Shown: positions 46,817 through 58,118, counted from the stretch's first letter. The stretch is 64,000 nt of DNA from Furcasterigmium furcatum (GCA_001599815.1 BCIA01000004.1:5730082-5794081); one strand, 5' to 3'. The notes: a model not told the origin generated them from the letters alone. A program made the numbers and translations.

Positions 46817-48358
46817 GTCGTCTCGAGACTCCGACTGCGGTGGGCGGTTGCCGGAGGGGCAAATAGTTGTCGAGTCACTAGGTGCCGATTATTTCAGCCA
46901 AGGTTCGGTTCTCGTCTGCTGTGTGCCCTCGTCTCTCTGTCCTGGTCGACTTGGGCGATTCGTTGCTGAACGGCGTCGAGGGAGGTGTTTGCTGGTTGGT
47001 CTGGAGATGAAGTCGAGAGGAAAGAAGGCCAAAGGGCGAGAATGGGTCGCGACCCTCTGTAGTGTCTATTCGGCATCCTTTCGGAACGAGAGTGGGCGCA
47101 TGGAGGGGTTGGCTGCAGTGCGTGGGAAATGTGACCCCACCCACTGACTCTTGCGCTAGAGCTTCGCTGCAATCCAGAGAAACTACAGGGTTTGCAGGGC
47201 GCATTGGGCGCCAGTTCAGGGTACCGGCGCCTGTTACGGTGGAACATGACGCCCCATGCGGGGCCCTTGTTCAGCGAGGTTTATTGCGCACCTCTCTGCG
47301 TGGCCTCATCCACGTCCCCGGGCCGGTCACTTCAGCATGAGGTGGATTTGTAAGGTCTCTTTGTCGCGCCCCCCAATTCTGGCCAGGGACATCCAATCAC
47401 CTCCGACCGCATCCCACGAGGACACGAGCCACACCAAAGAAAATCCCACGCCCCCTCTCCCACGGGCGCATCACCACCGTACCGAACTTGCCTACAAGGT
47501 AATACGTCCAACTCGACAGAGGTGACAAGTCGCTTCACGGAGACGCTGCCTCTGCCGGCCCCCAACTCGATAAACCCTTGCGACATCAGTGGTCAAGCCC
47601 ATCAGCACCACGACCCCTCTCGAATACGTTCTGCGAGTTCATACGAGAGGGAAGGGCAAACACATGGCTGTTGTGGATGGCGGGGCTTGACACCAGCGCG
47701 AGGGAGTGCGCGCCCTTTGGTCTCGCTACTTTTCGGGGCGCCCTCAAGTTCCTGCAACAATGGATGATGGACCGACCGGTGCTGACTATCGCCACTCCAC
47801 CTGATTGATGGTTAACCTACTTACCCATTGCCAGGTTGCCAGGCACTTATTCTTAGGGCTGTCGCCTTCGAAGACGTCAGCCAACGCACGTAGCTTCGGC
47901 GCCGATCCCACTGGCCTTTCCTCCGCCGGAACACGAGTGTCTGAGTTGAGGCTTCGAAGAGTTAAATCTTTCAGATGAGCTCAATTGATTCGGGCTACCC
48001 ATCACACCGACAATAAGGTAGGGAGTTGGGCGGTAATTATAGTAGCGACGTTGCGACGGTCCAGCACGCTTGGCGCTCGTTGCTGTCGGGGCATCCGTCT
48101 TCCGCCTTTCCTGGATGCGGTCACCAAGCATTGTTTGGCTGGACCCTTGAAATAGCACCCCTGCACAGGCGCAACCATGCTGACGTGACATGTGCCGACT
48201 GGAAATGCAGCCGACCATCGGCGTGTGAGGCGACGGGATTGACTGTCCGCTTACCTCATCGTTTCAGATGGGATAGTGGGGCACTCTATCTCGGTGACCC
48301 AAACGCCAAGACGGTGAGCCCGTTTGGATGCGATCCGCCTGGGTATGTCTTCCCCGCG

Positions 48359-48372
48359 ACGCGTCGACGCGT
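48359..48372 (+). promoter_or_regulatory. Tandem ACGCGT (MluI cell-cycle box) pair upstream of chl4
   Basis: ACGCGT occurs at 48359-48364 and again at 48367-48372, about 200 bp before the chl4 ATG. This is the core recognised by MBF (Mbp1/Res1-Swi6) in G1/S promoters of yeasts. Presence is read directly; function is inferred. Confidence 0.55.
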
Positions 48373-48564
48373 AGAATTTGCCCGAGCGAGCGCCTCCATG
48401 TCCTCAGCCTCATCAACAATCGACCGATTGCACTGTGGCTTGAGCGCATTCTCCATTCGAGCTGTTGGCCCGTCCCGGTGCAAAGACGACGAACTCAAGC
48501 CCAACTCCCCAGCTGGTCGGGCCAGCAATACCGATTGCCTTCCATCACAGCATGTGGCTCCAGC

Positions 48565-49965
48565 ATGGCGCGTCTCTCGGTCCCAACCTCCGGCCGGTTG
48601 TCGTCTAGGCTCAGAGTCGACAACTCCAGCGCCACTGTACAGAAAACCATCAACCGAATCTCCCGCCCGGGCCTGCTGGCCCTCGCCCTTGACTGGCTAG
48701 ATGACGAGAATCGCACCCTATGCCCACCTGTCCTCGCCCATGACCATGACCCCAGCGACTTCCAGCCCCCAGCTGAGTCGGTCGACGAGCTGCGGCAGCT
48801 CTACGGGGATATGCGCGAGCGCAAAGGGTCGAAGCGAGAGGTCATTGACCGCATTCTCGACGGAGACTGGAGGGATGGCTTGTCACTGTACCAGCTCGCA
48901 ATGGCCGACATGCGCTATCTGCACGAGCACCCGGCATCACAGAGATGGGCCGCCTACCGCATCATGCCGCTCCTCAACTCCCCAGAGGACGACGACGATG
49001 AGGAGAGGAACAATATCATAGACAAGGAGTCTGTCGAGATTCCGCGATTTCACCCCTCAACATTCTTGCAGAAGCTGGAGGCTCAGATTCTGCCCGACAT
49101 GAAAGTCCACTACCACATCGACCGTCCGGCGGGACTAGCTATGCTCGTTGTGCGCGTGTTCCTCGTCGACTCTCCATACGCCACCACGGCCGCACTGGGA
49201 TTCAGCTCGCCGGGCGAGTCAGCCCAGGTCGATGTCTCGAGGACGCTCTATATCGCCTTCCCCAATGCCTCGCCATATGTGTACCTGTCTAGGCCGCAGG
49301 TCGTTGGCGTAACAGGTGGATCAGACGCAAAGGCATTCCGGAATCTCGTCGCGGAAGGCATCCCCAAAGCCCTTTCACAGCCTCACAAGAGGTACAAACT
49401 GAAATATGCCGACATGTCGACCAAGAATCTGTCCGCCATGCTCTTCTCAAAGGCCAACGCTCGGACAACTGCTGCCGGTGGCGGCTGGGGCATCTATGCC
49501 GACAAAAACAAGGCCGAGTCTCCTCTAGATACGGCGCTTCCAACGCCTCCGTTATCAGAAGAAGAGGACACCGATGTCTTGGCCACAGTTGCTGGGGAGA
49601 AGCGAGCTGCGCCGGTAATTCCCGTCGACCAAATTTTCAGCAAGAAAACGAAGCGGTTTGCACAGGCTCGTTTCGGTGAGTCGGCCAAGATGGATGATGG
49701 ACGAGGGATCGAACGCTTGGACATAAGGATGGAGGACCCATTCAATGGCCCTGACGCGGAACCCGATGTTGAAGATGGCGCGTGGACGCCGAGTGTGAAA
49801 CTCACTCTGCGTGGTCCTCACGTCTACGCTGGAATCCGGCAGTTAGTCGAGCTGGGGGTTATTGATGGCGAAAAGATGCCTGGTTGGATGACTGGCGAGG
49901 AGGGCGTGACCATCGGCGCCGTAAAAAAGGGAAGGATCAGAGGTCACAAAGGATCAGGTTTCTGA
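48565..49965 (+). CDS. chl4: Kinetochore protein CHL4/CENP-N
   Basis: A 466 aa intronless protein of the CHL4/Mis15/CENP-N family. The N-terminus (STVQKTINRISRPGLLALAL-like block, then WLDDEN) is the family helical domain, followed by DLRQLYGDMRERKGSKREV-like sequence with RILDGDWRDGLSLYQLAMAD. The C-terminal half has FHPSTFLQKLEAQILPD, YHIDRPAGLAMLVVRVFLVD and the final strand VKLTLRGPHVYAGIRQLVE. CHL4 and Iml3 form a heterodimer of the inner kinetochore (CCAN) that binds CENP-A nucleosomes and keeps chromosome segregation faithful. A Ser/Thr/Glu-rich insert (about 300-345) separates the parts and may be a regulated loop. The frame is open upstream to 48328, but the ATG at 48565 begins the conserved region. 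Stops of chl4 and the TatD gene are about 125 bp apart. Confidence 0.9.
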   Translation: MARLSVPTSGRLSSRLRVDNSSATVQKTINRISRPGLLALALDWLDDENRTLCPPVLAHDHDPSDFQPPAESVDELRQLYGDMRERKGSKREVIDRILDGDWRDGLSLYQLAMADMRYLHEHPASQRWAAYRIMPLLNSPEDDDDEERNNIIDKESVEIPRFHPSTFLQKLEAQILPDMKVHYHIDRPAGLAMLVVRVFLVDSPYATTAALGFSSPGESAQVDVSRTLYIAFPNASPYVYLSRPQVVGVTGGSDAKAFRNLVAEGIPKALSQPHKRYKLKYADMSTKNLSAMLFSKANARTTAAGGGWGIYADKNKAESPLDTALPTPPLSEEEDTDVLATVAGEKRAAPVIPVDQIFSKKTKRFAQARFGESAKMDDGRGIERLDIRMEDPFNGPDAEPDVEDGAWTPSVKLTLRGPHVYAGIRQLVELGVIDGEKMPGWMTGEEGVTIGAVKKGRIRGHKGSGF

Positions 49966-50089
49966 GCTTGAGGTCAACAAAACACAACCGACCTTGTACG
50001 ATCTATGTCTTCGGGCTCTACGCTAGCTATGCCTCGGAAGCCAGGATGACGATGAGATACCCACGGCGTTCAATGCATTTGCCACTTCA

Positions 50090-51462
50090 TCATGACGCCT
50101 GCTCTCCAAGGCCAAACACCTTGTTGGTGTTCCGCCACGCTGCCTCGCAGACCTCCTCCATAGGGATGCCCTTGATACCAGCGACGGCCTTGGCCACCCG
50201 CTCGATCATACAGGGCTCGTTGCGGCCCTTGACCATGCAGCCCTCCTGCCACTTCTCCTTCTTGACAACCTTCCACCTCTCGGGAATCTCAGGCTCCTTC
50301 TTCTGGTTCTTCTTAGACTTCTGCGGCGGCGGCTGCTCGCTAATCCCATTCGCCTCCGATTTCTTCTCGACAAGATGCTTGTAGCCCTCGTGGCTGGGTC
50401 GGATCTCACACCAAGGGCCGTCTGTCTCCAGCATCATGCAGTCGAGATCGATCTGTTTGACAACCTCGCAATTCTCGACGGTCTTAAAGCTGCAGCCGTT
50501 GATGCCAATGTATAGCCCAAGATCCATGAGCTCCCTGGCTTCCTCGATGGTGCCGGTGAAGCTATGCACAACGCCGCCCTTTTCGAGCCTCTCGAGCTTG
50601 GGGCCGAACTTTTCTTGGAGCAGTGAGCGGAAGTCATCGTGCGCTGCGCGAGAGTGCAGGAAGAGTGGCAGCTGAGGCTTCATGGACGCCACGAGGTCCA
50701 GCTGCGCGGCGAAAGAGTGAAGCTGGATAGTCTTGGAGCAGTAATGGAGGCGGTCGTAGTCGAGGCCGAACTCGCCGAACGCGACGAGCCCCGGCTGAGA
50801 AGCACGGACATCCGAAATGAGGGTCTCGAGTTCCGAGATGATGGCACGGGTCTTGACGGGGTCCGGGGCATGATGCTCTGGTACCGGCTGAGACGGATCG
50901 GGATCACTGGTAACCGACTCGGGCTCCGTCTCGGCAGAGCTGAATATGGCGCTGCTACAAGGGTGAATGCCGATGGTGGTGTACACGGTGCCAGCTGATA
51001 TGTTTGTCAGAGAACCATCGGAGAACAGTGCGCCGTCGTGCATGGGCGATGGCTTTGCTTACGGTAGGCTTTGGCTATCACGAGGGCGTCTCTCGAGCTT
51101 TGAAAATCCGAGCCGGTCACAATCAGCTTGGTGCAACCGACCTCCTTGGCCCGAGAGATGACGGCATCCAAGTCGTCCGGGTGTCGTCTTGTGCCGTGGG
51201 AAATGCCCCGAAAGATGGGGTCGGCCAGATTGATGCCAATCTACTAGACATATTACGTCAGGGACTCTCGGGTTCGTGCCGCAGAAGCGATTTTCAAACA
51301 TACATCGATATATCTCGGCTCATAGCCATCCGAAGAGATGGCCGGCGCTGCTGCAGGCACCGTCATCCTCGCTGCTGTCGTACTGTGAAAAGCTGACCGA
51401 TGTGTTCTGGGAGTCAGGATTCTCGGCCTCGACCGAGTCAACAGCCCGATTGGTAATCTCAT
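50090..51462 (-). CDS. TatD-family metal-dependent hydrolase (Scn1-like)
   Basis: Exons are 51462-51304, 51240-51063 and 50994-50090 (413 aa from the upstream ATG). Amidohydrolase-type TatD motifs appear in order: YIDIGINLADP across splice 1, PGTVYTTIGIHPC across splice 2, VAFGEFGLDYDR (metal-bridging Glu), LPLFLHSRAAHDD, VVHSFTGTIEEA and MLETDGPWCEIRP (final Asp). TatD enzymes are Mg-dependent 3'-5' DNA/RNA exonucleases linked to DNA repair and apoptotic DNA breakdown. The C-terminus has a Lys/Glu-rich insert (KKSKKNQKKEPEIPERW). Two starts are possible: 51462 gives an Arg-rich, acid-free leader like a mitochondrial presequence, and 51366 (MTVPAAAP) gives a 381 aa protein. Only the spliced frame aligns with the family. 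Confidence 0.88.
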
Positions 51463-51608
51463 CAACTTCCAAGGATGCCAACCCCTCGTTTGCTGGTTTG
51501 TTGTTGGCGACTGATCAGCGTGGTCACCATGGAGAATGATGACCAAGCCTCCCAGTAGTTGCACAGCTTTCAGATGCAGAGGGGAAACCCATTAAAGTAA
51601 TCTTCAAG

Positions 51609-51616
51609 TCACGTGA
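51609..51616. promoter_or_regulatory. TCACGTGA E-box palindrome
   Basis: A perfect 8 bp palindrome with a CACGTG core, the site type of bHLH factors such as Cbf1/Pho4. It lies about 150 bp from the TatD start and 570 bp from the rnr1 start. Seen directly; use is inferred. Confidence 0.4.
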
Positions 51617-51927
51617 TACCGCGATTGGCCACTTTAACCAGCGTGTTAAGTGCATGCATAGATGCTGCAGAGGCAAGGTGGGCGCGCTTCTGCACCGAAG
51701 AAGGGTTGGTAAAAGGGCACAGACTCTACCATTGGATGAGGCATTGGCTTCTAATAATTGAGCATCAAAGTTTAGCGGAATCTAGGGACAATAAATTGAC
51801 CAGAACCTATCCAGGGCGGACATCCGTTCGAAGCGGCCTTGACATGGAAAAGTCCTATCGGGGCGGGACTCCGAGGTTATCGGGGTTTAAGTGGTCATTG
51901 TTTGTCGCGCTAAAATCTGGCGTCCAG

Positions 51928-51948
51928 GTCGCGTCCCTGGTACGCGAC
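51928..51948. promoter_or_regulatory. Inverted GTCGCGT-N7-ACGCGAC repeat in the rnr1 promoter
   Basis: Perfect 7 bp arms around a 7 bp spacer, each carrying an ACGCGA MCB core, about 240 bp upstream of the rnr1 ATG. Yeast and fission-yeast RNR large-subunit genes are MBF targets, so the arrangement is plausible as a G1/S element. Confidence 0.55.
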
Positions 51949-52187
51949 GACCCGCCGGGGCTATATCTTTCTCCTGCCACCGTACCTCCGGAAACCGTTC
52001 TCTCTTCCCTCCCACATCGCGCCATCACCCAAGCACAAACATCGCGTCTCCCAGCAACACTTTTCTTTTGGGATCCTTGGACAACACCTCTGGATATCTT
52101 CAGGAGGAAACCGAGTCTTCCCTTCCGTTGACTTTCCCCTTTCGCCCCCTTCCCTGACATTCTATCCCTCCCTGCAACTCACGCACC

Positions 52188-55071
52188 ATGTTCGTGAGAA
52201 AGAGAGGTACGCAATACCCCGTGTCTGGACGCGAAGCAGCTTGCTGACGAGGTACAGATGGGCGCCAGGAGCGCGTCCAGTTTGACAAGATCACTGCTCG
52301 TGTTTCGAGGCTGTGCTACGGCCTCGATGTCGAGCATGTTGATCCTGTCGCCATCACACAGAAGGTCATCTCCGGTGTGTACGGCGGTGTGACCACCGTT
52401 CAGCTTGACGATCTTGTAAGCTCAATCCTTACTGCCCAGTTTACTTCCCAGCTGACTGATTCCGGACAGGCCGCAGAAACTGCTGCGTACATGACGGTCA
52501 CTCACCCTGACTATGCTATCCTTGCCGCCCGCATCGCGGTTTCCAACCTCCACAAGCAGACCAAGAAGCAATGGTCTTCGGTCGTCAGCGACCTCTACCA
52601 CTATGTCAACCCAAAGAACGGCCGGGCATCTCCCATGATCGCGCAAGAAACATACGAGTGCGTCATGAGGCACAAGGAGGAACTCGACTCCGCCATCGTC
52701 TATGACCGTGACTTCAACTACCAGTACTTCGGCTTCAAGACCCTGGAGCGATCTTACCTGCTCAAGTTGGATGGCAAGATCGCAGAGCGCCCTCAGCACA
52801 TGATTATGCGGGTTGCCGTCGGCATCTGGGGTGATGATGTCGAGCGCGTCATCGAGACCTACAACCTGATGTCCAGCAAATTCTTCACTCATGCCTCGCC
52901 CACCCTATTCAATGCGGGCACCCCCCAGGCTCAACTGTCTTCCTGCTTCCTCGTCGACATGAAGGAGGACAGCATCGAGGGCATCTACGACACCCTCAAG
53001 ACCTGTGCCATGATTTCCAAGATGGCTGGCGGCATTGGCCTGAACGTCCACCGCATCCGTGCCACTGGTTCTTACATTGCCGGCACCAACGGCACCTCCA
53101 ACGGTATCATCCCCATGCTGCGTGTGTTCAACAACACCGCCCGCTATGTCGACCAGGGTGGCAACAAGCGCCCCGGCGCTTTCGCCATCTACCTTGAGCC
53201 GTGGCACGCTGATGTCTTCGAGTTCCTGGACCTGCGCAAGAACCACGGCAAGGAGGAGGTCCGTGCTCGCGATCTATTCCTCGCCCTCTGGATCCCCGAT
53301 CTCTTCATGAAGCGTGTCGAGAAGAACGGCGACTGGACTCTGATGTGCCCCAACGAGTGCCCTGGTCTCGCCGACTGCTATGGCGACGAGTTCGAGGCTC
53401 TGTACGAAAAGTACGAGAAGGCGGGCAAGGGTCGGAAGACCATCAGGGCCCAGAAGCTCTGGTATGCCATCCTCGAGGCCCAGACCGAGACTGGCAACCC
53501 CTTCATGCTTTACAAGGACCACGCCAACAGGAAGAGCAACCAGAAGAACCTCGGCACCATCCGCAGCTCCAACCTGTGCACGGAGATCATCGAGTACTGT
53601 GCCCCTGATGAGGTCGCTGTCTGCAACCTTGCCTCCTTGGCGCTCCCCTCTTTCGTGGACTACAACGAGGGTGTCTACGACTTCAAGAAGCTGCACGAGG
53701 TCACACAGGTCGTTGTGAGGAACCTGAACAAGATCATCGACGTCAACTACTACCCCGTTCAGGAGGCCCGCAACAGCAACATGCGCCATCGTCCCATCGG
53801 TCTGGGTGTTCAGGGTCTGGCCGACGCCTTCCTCGCCCTCCGCATGCCTTTCGAGTCTCCCGAGGCCCGTGAGCTCAACAAGCAGATCTTTGAGACCATC
53901 TACCACGCTGCCCTGACCATGTCCTGCAAGCTTGCTCAGGAGCAGGGCACCTACTCCACGTACGAGGGCTCCCCTGTCTCCCAGGGAATCCTCCAGTACG
54001 ATATGTGGGATGTCAAGCCCACTGACCTCTGGGATTGGGACTCTCTGAAGGAGCAGATCAAGCAGCACGGAGTCCGCAACAGCTTGCTCGTTGCCCCCAT
54101 GCCCACTGCTTCCACATCTCAGATCCTTGGCAACAACGAATGCTTCGAGCCTTACACCTCGAACATCTACCAGCGCCGCGTGCTTGCTGGCGAATTCCAG
54201 GTTGTCAACCCCTGGCTGCTCAAGGACCTTGTCGACATGGGTCTCTGGTCTGATGCCATGAAGAACCGTATCATCGCCGAGAACGGCTCCGTTCAGAACA
54301 TCCCTAACATCCCAGCCGAAGTCAAGGCCCTGTACAAGACCGTCTGGGAGATTTCCCAGCGTGCTGTCGTTCAGATGGCCGCTGACCGCGGTGCCTTCAT
54401 CGACCAGTCCCAGTCGCTGAACATCCATATGAAGGACCCCACCATGGGCAAGATCACCAGCATGCACTTCGCGGGCTGGAAGCTCGGTCTCAAGACGGGA
54501 ATGTACTACCTGCGTACCCAGGCGGCCGCCGCTCCCATCCAGTTCACAGTTGACCAGGAGGCGCTCAAGATTGCTGACAGCGCTGTCAGCAAGGAGCGCA
54601 TCCTCAAGAAGCGCGCCCCGCCTTCAGGTAGCTACATGTCTTCCCCCTCGGCGGTCACCAGGTCATCGTTTGTTAAGAGCAACGAGACGTCAGGGTCGGT
54701 CGTGAGCAGCGTCCCCAATGGCATTCCCACTCCTAGCACCACCCCCCCTCCCAACGCCGTCGATGTCGTTAGACAGGTGGCTTCGCCTGCCAAGCCCGCC
54801 ACGATGAAGGCCGATGCCCCTGAGGGTGACAGCCCCAAGGTCCTGGCTGCCGATGCCTCGGTGAAGCCCGGTGAGGCCAGCGAGGATAAGAATTCGCCTG
54901 ATGCCGAAGATAAGGACGAAGACAGCGAGGAGAGGGAACGGGACATTTACTCCGAGGCCGTGCTTGCTTGTAAGCCACTCTCCCTGCATCCATGATCTTA
55001 GAGCATCCCACTAATTCGCGCCAACAGGCAGCATCGAGAACCCTGAGGCTTGTGTCATGTGCAGTGGCTGA
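52188..55071 (+). CDS. rnr1: Ribonucleoside-diphosphate reductase large subunit (class Ia R1)
   Basis: Exons are 52188-52206, 52258-52415, 52470-54969 and 55028-55071 (906 aa). It makes dNTP precursors by reducing ribonucleoside diphosphates with the R2 subunit. The N-terminal ATP cone (RKRDGRQERVQFDKIT) is split by intron 1. Active-site Cys are C218 (SSCFLVDM) and C429 in NLCTE, with N427 and E431. The radical-transfer tyrosines Y738/Y739 are in GMYYLRTQ. The swinging C-terminal redox pair is C901/C904 in ACVMCSG, found only if the last 58 bp intron is removed. A Ser/Pro/Lys/Glu-rich linker (about 770-885) precedes the tail and is longer than the core needs. Intron 2 is 54 bp, in frame and stop-free. 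The paired MCB-like elements upstream fit S-phase expression. Confidence 0.97.
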
Positions 55072-58000
55072 GCCAACCACTTATGACACGGAGATGCCTC
55101 ATTTTATGACGACGGGTTTTGGTACGCATAGGAGCAATGTCTTTTCTGATGCATTTGCACACGGCTTGATGGATATGGTAATGAGAAAACAACGTGGGAC
55201 ACGAGCAGGCCTGCAACGATCATCTTGAGGATGGGTTGCGGATGCATCGAGCGTGTCACTGGATTTCCTACTTCTGCTTGTCTCGATTATGGGCGGGTTT
55301 TGTTTTTCCGTGCTTTGTACAGGCATTGGAGCTTGGGCATGGCGCGCCCCCAGTATGGAGAGCGCAGGCAGCTTTGCATCGCTCGTCTGCAGCCATCAGG
55401 CCGTTGTATCCTCTAAGGGCTGTCCTATAGCATTTCATTTTCAATGCAATTGGCGTTACGATACCACGAACTGCGGCAAAGTTCGGCAGTGGGTGTCCCG
55501 TCCAGGCTGATGTTTGCGTTTCGCTTGTTTCGAGAGACCGGCACGGGTGTTAGTATTGTTAGTGACACAGCATGCGGTGCTGCACCAGCTGCTGCGCACA
55601 GATCCTGCGAGGGGGGGTTGCTGGGAATGGCACGGCACCAGTTGAATGAGGGGGCTTCCAAACGAACTGTTGGAAATATGAGGCACAGAGCCCAGCATGG
55701 CAGTGGTCATCGCTGGGCCTGATCATGGAAGTAGAAACCTGCAGCGAGAGATAGATCGCCACGGGGGTGCCCACGACTTCAGATGGGGCCAAGATAGCAT
55801 CTCGGCGACAGTCTAGGATTCCCGGCGCAAAAGGGTCAGCAACGACGAGCAGCTAACGCAACTGACGGAGCTGCGCCGGAGACATTCAGGGGCGAGGGCC
55901 GTGGTGGGTCGCCCGTTGCACGGGATGGATCTGCACCCAGCCACCAATGAGAGGACGCCAAGATCCGAGTCGCCGCTGGAGCATCGACTTCAATCCGCCA
56001 TCACCACGGATGCCAGCAGGTTGATGTCGGACTTGATCTACTCTGCATTGTCCAAGCCGACTCTCCGCCCATCTTGAATCTCATTATTGGCGTGGCGTTC
56101 TGTTTTCGAGCGAAAGAGGCAGAAATGACGACGGGTGTCCCGCAGAGTGCAGGACTCAGAGCCGAAGCCACCTACGAGGAGGTCGAGGTGGCGTCCAGGA
56201 GGGACCTGCCCGAAGCCCATCAATACCTTACGGGTTCGTTTGGCTCGTCCGGGTATCACGGTACTAAGGTAGCATTGTGCTTTCCTTTTGCTCTGTGACC
56301 TCAGCAGCAGAACTACCCTACTTGGACTGGAAGCTTGCCACGGACAACATCGAGGTTGGCTCGTTGAACCAATGGCCTTCTTGATGGATTCATGGGGGTT
56401 AATGGCCGCCGAATATCTAGGAACCATGCTGTAAGAAGTTCGTAGCACATGACCTGCAGGTACGGCGCAGCTTTTGCAGCTGACTCCCTCTTCTACGCGC
56501 CCTGTACCGCAGTCCACACTTTCCGGCGCCCGACGAATTGCTTTGTTATCCATACACCCATCCTGGTTGATGACCTCCCATTTTCGCACGAAACCCGAAC
56601 TCTCAACCTCTACAACGCCAGCCTTAAGCAAGCGACCCCCGAGGCTCTACAGCCACGTTCCGACAGACTTCCAACGCGAGGTAGGTAGCCGCCATGGGCC
56701 TTCTGTCGACTGCGTTTGCAGCATCTCCCACCAGGGGTGCGAGGCCACGTCAGCAAAAAAGGTGCTAGTCAAAGCAGCCTTGGCTGTTTCATGGGTTGTT
56801 GTGTCTACTGACACTGATTCTTCAGCAATATCCTTGTACTCATCTTGCTCTTCCAGCTTTCTGACCTCCTCGACGGGCGGCACAGGCCAGTTCATCTGAT
56901 CCATCAGGTGAGTCTTGATCTGCGTCCCTTCCAGTCCTAGTACTTGCCTCTCTCTCTCTTGTGCTTTCCAAGTGCTCCTGTAGCTGCCCAGAGTCCTTCC
57001 ATATCCAGTCCCCCGGCCCCACATCATATTGTATTTGTATGTGTTCACTCTGCCCCTTTTGCAGATGGCCACTTTCCCCTTGCTCTCTTCACATTGGAGT
57101 CTTGCAACGACATCAACCTTGCACCCTGAGGCGCGCACCGACTTTCCTTGCACCTGACACCTCTTCAACTTCACTTTACCTCTTCCTCTCTCCCCGCCCA
57201 CTGGCAACACTCTTTGGTACCCGTCATAACACGACTTCCCGCCGCAACCACCACTGACGTCGATCACCTCCAGGTGCAGAACACGGTTTTCTTTCTTTCG
57301 TCTCACAACCTCCGCATCCCCCTTTCCAGCTCAACAACGCCAACACAACTCTCCCACCAGGTACGCTCCGCACTTTTTGTCTCCCCTTCTACTACCACTT
57401 CCACCGCAACCTCTATAACCCAGAGGTAAGTTCCATGCCTCCGACCCTCGCGCCACATCCTGCGCGGCACTGTTTCGTCGCCTGGGACATTTCTATCTTT
57501 ACCTCCCATCTTTCCACGCCTTCATGTGGCGAGTCTCGACCGAAAAGCTTGGATGGGTCCTCAAAACTGAGGCAGGTGTCGAGCTCACGCGACTGCCGCC
57601 AGTCGTTTGTTTGTCACGGCAGGCGCGTTGGCCCGGCGTCTTTCCCAGATTTGCTGCCTCCTCCCTCCCTGCACTTTCCTGTTCCTGCTCCTGCCGTTGC
57701 ACCTGCCTGCCCAAACCCCCCTCCCAGTTACACCTTCATTTCCCACCCTCCCATCGCGCCTGTTTTTCTCCCCGACCATCTTCCTCTTTCGTCCTCAAAA
57801 CTCTTCTCTCCGCTCACTCCAACCCCCGTGGCCCACGCCGTCTTTCGTTCAACTTCTTCACTCCGTCATCGACGCCTCAGCCCCTGCGGTTCAGTGAGTA
57901 GTCTCCATGAAACCCTTCAGTACTTTCATCACTGTGGCTGGATTTGCTTCTGGAGTTTCCGTCTTTGCCGCGCACATCGCCATCACTGATCCAAAACCTT

Positions 58001-58118
58001 GCGCGCTCGTCCTCGAGTACTGACTTGTTTCTAATGCAGACCGTTCGTTTTCATACCACCCCTCTGACATTCATTCAACCCAGCCAACCCCAACTTTGCA
58101 CGCCGATCCCCATCCAAG
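55072..58118. other. Intergenic region with long pyrimidine-rich leader of the CFEM gene
   Basis: 3 kb without a firmly supported gene. From about 56940 to 58118 the plus strand is CT-rich and carries strong donor-like sites (CAG/GTGAGT at 56907, CAG/GTACGC at 57360, GAG/GTAAGT near 57426), suggesting a spliced 5' leader. A minus-strand frame at 56647-56904 (85 codons from an ATG) is the only candidate small gene. Confidence 0.45.

Larger units (their letters stand above)
46677..48564. promoter_or_regulatory. Divergent region between cys-3 and chl4
   Basis: 1.9 kb with no supported gene. It contains the TC microsatellite near cys-3 and a tandem ACGCGT pair near chl4. I did not find a perfect CYS-3 autoregulatory palindrome. 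Confidence 0.45.
51463..52187. promoter_or_regulatory. Divergent promoter region between the TatD gene and rnr1
   Basis: 725 bp. It holds the palindrome TCACGTGA at 51609-51616 (E-box core), a reverse CCAAT box at 51624-51628 and a paired ACGCGA inverted repeat at 51928-51948. The stretch 51950-52187 is CT-rich and probably holds the rnr1 core promoter and leader. Confidence 0.55.

Noticed and set aside
46677..46862. In-frame extension upstream of the cys-3 ATG, including an Arg-Glu repeat from the TC tract
   Set aside because: It opens with TTG, not ATG; the first in-frame ATG is 46676, so the tract is leader sequence.
53274..54467. 397-codon minus-strand frame inside rnr1
   Set aside because: Antisense to invariant ribonucleotide reductase sequence.
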